The position numbers and the translations under genes were made by a program. The notes under the pieces were generated by a model that did not search any database, was not told where the DNA came from, and saw only the letters and a program-made list of their open reading frames with translations. From Callipepla californica brunnescens (lineage: Eukaryota; Chordata; Aves; Galliformes; Odontophoridae): 64,000 nucleotides of DNA. Shown here one piece after another: positions 62,083-64,000 of this stretch. Location of the stretch: positions 2,244,501-2,308,500 of the forward strand of contig JALIRH010000027.1 in the NCBI GenBank assembly GCA_023055505.1, given 5' to 3'. Numbering within the stretch: position 1 is the stretch's first letter; each line of letters opens with the position of its first letter.

Positions 62083-62183
62083 GGGTCTCAAGATACTTTC
62101 ACAAGAAATAATCTACAACATCCATAGGAGATAAGTGCCATTATTACAGCATATTCCACACTGATATAAGAATTAACACAGAG
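62083..62183 (-). repeat. MIR/CORE-SINE relic, reverse orientation
   Basis: 'ggtctcaagatactttcaca' , 'aacatccataggagataagt', 'gccattattacagcatattc' and 'ttaacacagag' correspond in order to the reverse-complement MIR/L3-type phrases 'tctcaaagcactttacaa', 'caacatccctgtgaggtagg', 'tgccattattatccccattt' and 'ctgaggcacagag'. Same 3'-end layout as the relic at 11.85 kb. Confidence 0.6.
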
Positions 62184-64000
62184 TAAAATTAGTTATCAAT
62201 AACACTATTACAGCAATGCAGAAATATATCTAAAATTCATTCCCATCACTGCCTCCCCAGTTGCACAACCAGCACAGAACCCTGCTTGTCTTCACTGCTG
62301 CAGAAACTGAGAAGAGTTGCTCAGGAACAGTTCTTCTCAGATCAAAGATAAATTGTTTCTTAACAAAAATCAAAACGCCAACAAAAGAAACCCCTTTGGC
62401 AGGAGAGATATTTACATTTGGAAATGCTGCCAGCGTTATCTTGTAGGAATTGTAGCTTAGGCCCATAAAAGCTGACAGTTTGCTGCTGAATGGTTGCATT
62501 CTTACATCGCCACAGTTCCACTTTCTTAAGCAGCAGCACTCACCAATATTTGATCATGGGAGAGAGTATGAAAGTATTAATACAGGGTAGCCCAATCTAA
62601 GAGAATGTAACATGAAATGTCTTGGAAGAAAGTTGACATTTCCTAAAGGAAGCTTCATCTCAGAAAGAAGTGTTTCAGTTCTCAGAAATTAGGCCTTTCA
62701 AAACAGACCAACAACAAAAATGCTTCAATAGTTCCTCCCTCAAACGGCTACAATTGAAAAAAAAAAATTCTAGAGAGTATTTGTTTTTTGTTTTTTAACC
62801 CAATATTACTTCTAAGCATTTAAGCTGATGTTTGAGAAAAAACACCAGAGCATCGTTGGATGCTCCACACCTTAAAAAGAGCCATCATTTTTAAGTACTA
62901 TTACGAGGATACCGTGATGCACTATTTTCCCTCAGCCCTCCAGTACCCTGGATCTTTTGCCTGCTGTGTCCACATCCTACACTCTGTTTCATATCAAAAC
63001 TAAAGCCTGGGCACAATGACAGCAGGATGAAGCCTTGATCGAGCGCTCTGAGCTCTACTGTAAATACATCAGATAGGAGATGATCTTCCCATTTGCCCTC
63101 TGTAAGCTCTGGATCAAGTCCAGGACAAAGAGAAGTTTATTAATGCGCACACATTCCTACTGGCCTTTGAGCTCTTTGGCAAAAATTGCTTCAAACAGGC
63201 CCCCGTAGAGACAGAACGAGCAGAATTCAAATATTTACATCGAACAACAGAGTTAATTACACTTCAAGACGTTAGTAAGATTCACTTTGCTGCAACCTCA
63301 GCAACATACTACAGCAAACCAGCAACATAAACCATTTTCCACAATCTGAGGTGGGCAGCTTTCCATCTGGGTTTCAGCTAAGGCAGGAATGTCTCTGTCT
63401 ACAATAGAACCTCACTAATCAGCACTTCACTAATCCACACATTTTATTAACTTCGCCAAAAAACTTGCAGCCTCTCCCTACCCCTCAGCAAAGACTTAAT
63501 AGCAGAGACCTCAAGCAAGGTCTTTCATTACCCAAACACATTTTTGGGCAAATGTTACGTGCATTCAAGTCAGACATTACAAAGCACTTGGATAAATAAT
63601 TTGAGCAAAACTAGAGATGGGAAAGAAAGAGATGGATCCTGTGCATAGGTAGAGAAGAAAAGCCAAGGCAACCTAGAGCTGCTTCTACAAAGCAATGTTT
63701 TACCAAAAAACACTTAATCCTTTGTATCTCTCAGGATTTGTCTTTGACCATTTACTGGCTCAACAAATTCAGTGACTTTCAAAGTCTGCCTCCAGCCACT
63801 TCTGAACACTCCATTCTTCCTTTCTCATAGCAGTCCACATTGTTTGAGTGGAAGCCAACAAAAACATAACTACATTTTGGAACGAAATGTTTTGTCCATC
63901 CCATTTTCTTAGCTCTGTGTTTAGTGGCCCTTCATACCTCTCTGAATTGAATCATCTAATTCGGCCCATTAGCGCTTAAAGTTTGTGGCTCTGGAAGACT
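62184..64000. other. Anonymous non-coding stretch
   Basis: No gene or identifiable repeat seen apart from a nine-A run at 62,759 and a T6GT6 tract near 62,783-62,796. Confidence 0.5.

Noticed and set aside
1..64000. CRISPR array, phage, plasmid or bacterial operon
   Set aside because: No spaced identical repeats, no long open frames and no ribosome-binding-site pattern; texture and repeats are vertebrate.

Overview
The window reads as non-coding vertebrate nuclear DNA, most likely from a bird and probably a galliform such as chicken or a close relative. The evidence is a single end of a Galluhop-type mariner (about 54.80-54.97 kb), two CR1 LINE tail fragments (about 36.35-36.55 kb), a thin scatter of very old MIR/CORE-SINE and L3/CR1-like relics, and no Alu, B1 or L1 elements as a mammal would show. 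Base composition is moderately AT-rich by eye, with long homopolymer tracts and only short open frames.

I find no protein-coding gene, tRNA, rRNA, CRISPR array, operon or bacterial or phage gene. The longest open frames are about 120-162 codons. None shows a recognisable domain, and at least one (2,394-2,879) runs through ancient repeat sequence. The window is therefore best described as intron or intergenic DNA. Exons under about 150 bases cannot be excluded by eye.

Layout. 0-5.8 kb: anonymous sequence with an unusually CpG-dense patch (1.20-1.49 kb) and old palindromic repeat relics (2.66-2.91 kb). 5.8-19.3 kb: two MIR-like relics, A-rich tracts, an 18-bp direct repeat, a hairpin with RFX-like half-sites (13.63 kb) and one L3-like tail (18.34 kb). 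19.3-26.2 kb: a TTTCA pentanucleotide array abutting a perfect 11-bp hairpin, two MIR relics, a well-shaped L3/CR1-like tail (24.1 kb) and an AT-rich stretch that could be a conserved element (25.1-25.4 kb). 26.2-36.6 kb: a GC-richer block (28.75-30.15 kb), further MIR relics, and the CR1 pair in opposite orientation. 38.5-43.2 kb: two MIR relics flanking the most distinctive feature of the window, a decayed tandem array of 21-23 bp units rich in ATGCATGAGCACCCA-like cores (40.38-40.89 kb), followed by a perfect 10-bp hairpin (42.80 kb). 43.2-64 kb: mostly anonymous, with two more MIR relics (51.96 and 62.08 kb), the Galluhop end, a palindromic relic (55.32 kb) and a 24-A tract (59.63 kb).

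No set of genes acts together here. What the window records is repeat history (ancient SINE/LINE relics, CR1, mariner, a minisatellite) plus a few candidate regulatory stretches that only cross-species alignment could confirm. I did not find an undescribed biological system.
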